A stretch of 44,156 nucleotides of DNA from Collinsella sp. (lineage in GTDB: Bacteria; Actinomycetota; Coriobacteriia; Coriobacteriales; Coriobacteriaceae). The stretch is from assembly GCA_019425045.1 (NCBI GenBank), contig JAHYYI010000017.1:1-44156 (forward strand), read 5' to 3'. Each line of letters opens with the position of its first letter. Position 1 is the first letter of the stretch. Below are positions 40,473 through 44,156 of the stretch, in pieces. The notes under the pieces were generated by a model. It saw only the letters and a list, made by a program, of their open reading frames with translations, was not told the origin of the DNA and ran no database searches. The translations under genes and the position numbers were made by a program.

Positions 40473-42713
40473 CTATTTCTTAAACCGTGCACCCTGGCGT
40501 TTTCTGCCCGATGCGAACGTGGAACCCTTGCGGGCCTGCGAACGTAAGCGCTCGATCGTCTCGTCCTCAGACGCACCCTCGAGCATCGCCCGAATCTGAA
40601 CGACGGCATCGCGCAGGCGCGCCGCCTCCTCAAAGTCCATGGCGGCAGAAGCGTTGCGCATATCCTCTTCCATGGTTTCGACGATCCGGACAAGCTCGTC
40701 ATGCGGTAGCTCTTCCAACTGCTCCGCAAGTGTCTGCTCGGGTACCACCGTTTCCGGCACGCCGCCCTCGCCCGACTCATCGGGCGTATAGAATGCGCCA
40801 TGACCAAGAGAGTCGCCCTTCGAGCGCCCCTTGGAACCCACAGTCTTTTCGGCCTCGGCAATAAAGCTCGAAATGTCGTTAATGGCCTTGCGGACCGTCT
40901 TGGGCACAATGCCATGCTCTTCGTTATATGCCATCTGAATCTCGCGACGGCGCTGCGTCTCCTCGATGGCTTCTTTCATCGAATCGGTCACAACGTCTGC
41001 ATACATGATGACCTCGCCATCGGCGTTACGGGCCGCGCGGCCAATCGTCTGAATCAACGAACGGCGGTTGCGCAAGAAGCCTTCCTTGTCAGCGTCGAGA
41101 ATTGCCACCAGCGAGACCTCGGGAAGGTCTAGACCCTCGCGGAGCAGGTTGATGCCAACGAGAACATCGATCTTGCCCTCGCGCAGCGTTCGCAGGATCT
41201 CGACACGGTCCATCGTCGCCGTATCGGAGTGCATGTAATTGACCTTAATGCCCGCATCAAGCAGGTGGTCGGTCAGGTCCTCGGCCATGCGCTTGGTCAA
41301 CGTGGTCACCAGCACACGCTCCTTGCGGGCAACGCGCTCGCGAATCTCGTCCTCAAGATCGTCAATCTGCCCACGAACCGGACGCACATCGATCTTGGGG
41401 TCGAGCAGGCCGGTCGGACGAATAATCTGCTCAACGTCGTTCTGACTCACCCGCAGCTCGTAGTCGCCCGGCGTGGCCGAAACATAGATAAACTGGGGGA
41501 TCCTTGCCTCAAACTCATCGAAACGAAGCGGGCGGTTGTCGAGCGCCGAGGGCAGGCGAAAACCATGCTCCACCAGCGTCACCTTACGCGAGCGGTCACC
41601 TTCGTGCATGCCGCGAATCTGCGGCACCGTCACATGGCTCTCATCGATGATGCAGAGCATGTCCTTAGGAAAGTAATCGATCAGGGTAAACGGCGGCTCA
41701 CCCGGCTTGCGACCGTCCAGATGACGCGAGTAGTTCTCGATGCCGTTGCAAAAGCCCATCGTCTCGAGCATCTCAAGATCATAATCGGTGCGCTGCTGCA
41801 GACGCTGCGCCTCGAGCAACTTGTCGGTCGCCTTGAGCTCCGCCACGCGCTTCTCGCACTCTTCGCTGATCGATTTCAGAGCCGCCTTGACCTTCGGCTT
41901 CTCGGTCACGTAGTGCGATGCCGGCCATACGGGGATGGCCTCGTACTCACGCAGCATTTCACCGGTGACCTCATCGATCTCGGCAATCAGCTCGACCTCG
42001 TCGCCAAAGAACTCAAACCGCAACGGATGCTCGGCATAAGGCGGATACACGTCGACAACATCGCCGCGCACGCGGAACGTGCCGCGTGCCAGGTCATAGT
42101 CATTGCGATCATATTGAATGTCGATAAGTGCATGGATAAAGTCATCGCGCTCGAGCGGCACCTTCTTGTCGACGTTCGGGGCTAGGCCCGCATAGTCCTC
42201 AGGAGAGCCAATGCCATAGATACACGAGACCGATGCGACGACGATCACATCTCGTCGAGAGAGCAGCGATGCGGTCGCCTGATGTCGCAGCATCTCGACC
42301 TCTTCGTTAATCGAGGAGTCTTTCTCGATATATGTATCGCTTTGCGGCACATACGCCTCGGGCTGATAGTAGTCGTAGTACGAGACGAAGTAGACCACAG
42401 CGTTGTTGGGAAAGAACTCTTTGAGCTCGCTCGCAAGCTGAGCAGCGAGCGTTTTATTCGGAGCCATGACCAGCGTCGGCTTTCCCAGGGCCTCAATAGT
42501 CTTTGCCATCGTGAAGGTCTTGCCCGAACCAGTCACGCCCAGCAAAACCTGATAGCGGTCTCCGTCCCTCACACCCTGCACAAGCGACTCAATGGCTTTA
42601 GGCTGAGAGCCTGCAGGGTCATAGGGAGACACGACCTTAAACGGCACGTCAGAGCCTTCAACGCCAAAGCGCTTAAGTTCACCGCCAACGCGTTCTACTT
42701 CAAATTCCGCCAT
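40473..42713 (-). CDS. uvrB: Excinuclease ABC subunit B
   Basis: A 746-residue helicase-fold damage-verification subunit. Walker A is GVTGSGKTF (59-67), the beta-hairpin YYDYYQPEAYVPQSDTYIEKDSSINEE, helicase motifs DESHVTVPQIRGMHEGDR, YVSATPGDYE, MHSDT, GINLLREGLDLPEVSLVAILDADKEGFLRN and QTIGRAARN, and a C-terminal UVR motif (~685-720, MEEDMRNASAAMDFEEAARLRDAVVQIR) that binds UvrC. It is longer than the ~660-690 typical size because of a Ser/Gly/Pro-rich linker before the UVR motif and a basic tail ending GRKRQGARFKK. Confidence 0.97.
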   Translation of the reverse strand: MAEFEVERVGGELKRFGVEGSDVPFKVVSPYDPAGSQPKAIESLVQGVRDGDRYQVLLGVTGSGKTFTMAKTIEALGKPTLVMAPNKTLAAQLASELKEFFPNNAVVYFVSYYDYYQPEAYVPQSDTYIEKDSSINEEVEMLRHQATASLLSRRDVIVVASVSCIYGIGSPEDYAGLAPNVDKKVPLERDDFIHALIDIQYDRNDYDLARGTFRVRGDVVDVYPPYAEHPLRFEFFGDEVELIAEIDEVTGEMLREYEAIPVWPASHYVTEKPKVKAALKSISEECEKRVAELKATDKLLEAQRLQQRTDYDLEMLETMGFCNGIENYSRHLDGRKPGEPPFTLIDYFPKDMLCIIDESHVTVPQIRGMHEGDRSRKVTLVEHGFRLPSALDNRPLRFDEFEARIPQFIYVSATPGDYELRVSQNDVEQIIRPTGLLDPKIDVRPVRGQIDDLEDEIRERVARKERVLVTTLTKRMAEDLTDHLLDAGIKVNYMHSDTATMDRVEILRTLREGKIDVLVGINLLREGLDLPEVSLVAILDADKEGFLRNRRSLIQTIGRAARNADGEVIMYADVVTDSMKEAIEETQRRREIQMAYNEEHGIVPKTVRKAINDISSFIAEAEKTVGSKGRSKGDSLGHGAFYTPDESGEGGVPETVVPEQTLAEQLEELPHDELVRIVETMEEDMRNASAAMDFEEAARLRDAVVQIRAMLEGASEDETIERLRSQARKGSTFASGRKRQGARFKK

Positions 42714-42764
42714 GGATACTCCTAACTCATATCTCTGCAGTATACGCAGGCGGCAGGCATAGTC

Positions 42765-43346
42765 CTATACGAACCGATCGGGATAGAGGGTCTTGTAGCG
42801 AACCCAGGCATTATTGACACGAATCAGATACGCCTGCGTCTCGGGAAAGGTGATTGCATTATGAAGCGACGTGCTCTGCTGCGCCCATCCGTCGACATTA
42901 CCCATGCCAGCGTTATAGGCGGCAATGGCACTGTCAGTCGACCCGTTAAAATACGCTAGAAGATACGAAAGATACGCACAGCCAAACTCGATATTCGTAG
43001 CCGGATTGTTAAGGTTGTCGGCCGAATACTCGCCACCGTCGACAAGGCCCTTGGCGATCATATCCTGGGCAGTCTCGGGCATCAGCTGCATCAATCCCTG
43101 AGCACCTTGATTCGACTCGGCCTCGGGATCCCAATTCGATTCAGACTTAATGACAGCGCACACCAAATACGGATCCAGATTATGCGAAATGCTGGATTGC
43201 TTTACATACGCCTCGTAGTCAATCGGATACAGCGGTTTAAAGAAAGCAGCAGGAGCATACGAGTAAACGAATGAGATAAGGCCGAAGACAAAAACGGCAG
43301 CCAGCGGTATAAGGCGATACCAAGTAAGGAAACGCGTCTTAGGCAT
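42765..43346 (-). CDS. Membrane-anchored lytic transglycosylase (Slt70-like SLT domain)
   Basis: A 193-residue protein. ATG 43346 has GGAGGAG upstream and gives MPKTRFLTWYRLIPLAAVFVFGLISFVYS, a short basic end then one membrane helix or uncleaved signal. The rest is the SLT lysozyme-like domain: catalytic Glu69 in IKSESNWDP, GAQGLMQLMPETA, NIEFGCAYLSYLL and AYNAGMGNVDGW. The family cleaves peptidoglycan glycan strands to 1,6-anhydro ends outside the membrane. It overlaps the coaE 3' end by eight bases (ATGCCTAA). Confidence 0.93.
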   Translation of the reverse strand: MPKTRFLTWYRLIPLAAVFVFGLISFVYSYAPAAFFKPLYPIDYEAYVKQSSISHNLDPYLVCAVIKSESNWDPEAESNQGAQGLMQLMPETAQDMIAKGLVDGGEYSADNLNNPATNIEFGCAYLSYLLAYFNGSTDSAIAAYNAGMGNVDGWAQQSTSLHNAITFPETQAYLIRVNNAWVRYKTLYPDRFV

Positions 43347-43980
43347 CGGTCTCCTCCTTATCCACAACATCCCCGAACCCATGGCGCACAAGCCATGCAT
43401 CCAGTTCTTCAAAGAGCGAGTTATCGCCTGCCGCATTATCTATAACCGTTGTAGCAAGATTGCACAGCGCAGACTCATCGGGCTGGCAAGCAGAACGGGC
43501 ATCGAAATCAGATGGCTCCATGCCACGTTGAATAGCACGCTCGCGACGAACTGACAAAGGAGCGCTGATGACCAGAATTTCATCAGCCAAGCCAAATGCA
43601 TCCTCAAAACCAGTCGGAGCAGAAACCTCGACTACCGCAAAGGGATAACAGGGAGACGAAACCGTACAACAAACCGGATCGAGAATCCTAAGCGAAAGCT
43701 GTTCAATGAGAACGGGATGCACGATACCATTGAGCCGTGCGACCGAATCAGGAGAAGCGAAAGCTCGAGAAGCGAGGATGCTGCGGCGAATGCCGCCTTC
43801 CTCATCCAAAATGTCCCAGCCGAATTCATCCGCTAAAGCATTGACGATATCAGAGCCCGGCACATACAGCGATTTTGCAAGCTCATCCAGATCGATAAGC
43901 ATAGCGCCACGAGATTCGAAATAGCGGCAGGCAGTCGACTTACCCGAAGCAATATTGCCAAAGACAAATACGGTAAACAT
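43339..43980 (-). CDS. coaE: Dephospho-CoA kinase
   Basis: A 213-residue kinase catalysing the last step of coenzyme A synthesis. ATG 43980 has GGAGGG upstream; a TTG one codon earlier is less likely. The P-loop is GNIASGKST (8-16), then the CoA-binding region with LIDLDELAKSLYVPGSDI, LNGIVHP and VVEVSAPTGFEDAF. The lid helix reads SVRRERAIQRGM. Some usual residues are altered (DLDELAK where many have DADxIAR). The downstream transglycosylase gene is translationally coupled. No gene is visible in 43981-44106. Confidence 0.9.
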   Translation of the reverse strand: MFTVFVFGNIASGKSTACRYFESRGAMLIDLDELAKSLYVPGSDIVNALADEFGWDILDEEGGIRRSILASRAFASPDSVARLNGIVHPVLIEQLSLRILDPVCCTVSSPCYPFAVVEVSAPTGFEDAFGLADEILVISAPLSVRRERAIQRGMEPSDFDARSACQPDESALCNLATTVIDNAAGDNSLFEELDAWLVRHGFGDVVDKEETDA

Positions 43981-44106
43981 CAAGCCCTCCCTAACGCCAA
44001 TGCGAGTAATTATCGCTCAAATACACTAGAAGGACTCAAAATACAGCCAAACAGTAAGAGCGCATACGGGGGAGCTAGGCCCCAAAGCACAACGTGTCTA
44101 TAACGC

Positions 44107-44138
44107 AAAAAAGGGGGAGGCCGCGAGGCCTCCCCCTT
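44107..44138 (-). terminator. Rho-independent terminator at the right edge
   Basis: A twelve-base-pair stem (AAGGGGGAGGCC, loop GCGA on the plus strand) with a run of six T on the minus strand (complement of 44107-44112). It ends a minus-strand transcript from outside the window, so coaE probably has its own promoter in 43981-44106. Confidence 0.85.
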
Positions 44139-44156
44139 CTTCAAGTCATCCGACGG

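Overview
The window looks like chromosomal DNA from a gut coriobacterium, most probably Collinsella or a close relative. The evidence is a high-GC genome with strong third-position GC bias, a whiA gene beside gap-pgk-tpiA as in Actinobacteria, secG close by, Tat-type lipoprotein signals, and gene families typical of the Coriobacteriia. The genus is an inference from gene content; no database was searched. No phage, insertion sequence or CRISPR array was seen.

Layout, left to right. (1) 1-2667: a SpoIIE-type phosphatase cut by the window edge, a tRNA-Leu(GAG) with its own promoter and terminator, and a ~570-base gene-free stretch carrying two large palindromic elements. (2) 2668-8611, minus strand: a five-gene peptide ABC transporter (binding lipoprotein, two permeases, two ATPases). 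(3) 8905-16031, minus strand: the housekeeping block rapZ-whiA / gap / pgk-tpiA-gpmI / secG. (4) 16151-26580, minus strand: a sialic-acid uptake and catabolism module with an Opp-family transporter that includes a permease-ATPase fusion, two CE7-type esterase paralogues, an NAL-type aldolase, a ROK kinase and NanE. (5) 26946-34091, minus strand: uvrC, murJ, ybaK and uvrA. (6) 34285-40407, plus strand: an LtaS-like sulfatase-fold protein, then Mrp and two FAD-dependent oxidoreductases. (7) 40473-43980, minus strand: uvrB, then coaE overlapping a small lytic transglycosylase.

How the genes work together. The module in (4) is a coherent pathway: import of N-acetylneuraminate or its derivatives, possible removal of O-acetyl groups, cleavage to ManNAc plus pyruvate (NanA), phosphorylation (ROK kinase/NanK) and epimerisation to GlcNAc-6-P (NanE). 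It sits between uvrC and rapZ, genes that are neighbours in many Actinobacteria, and it is bounded by its own regulatory region and its own terminator, so it looks inserted. All three nucleotide-excision genes (uvrA, uvrB, uvrC) lie within 16 kb.

The most unusual signal is in 2221-2651. Two palindromic elements have identical geometry: 29-base outer arms, a 14-base box, a 43/45-base inner hairpin, a 10-base box and a 29-base arm. Their arm sequences are unrelated, but the unpaired boxes are practically identical. That is the signature of a conserved fold and points to an undescribed structured DNA or RNA element family. Other points of note are a CE7 paralogue that lost its serine nucleophile, loss of the C-terminal cysteines in the sialic-acid transporter ATPase, and large intercistronic hairpins in the nan operon.
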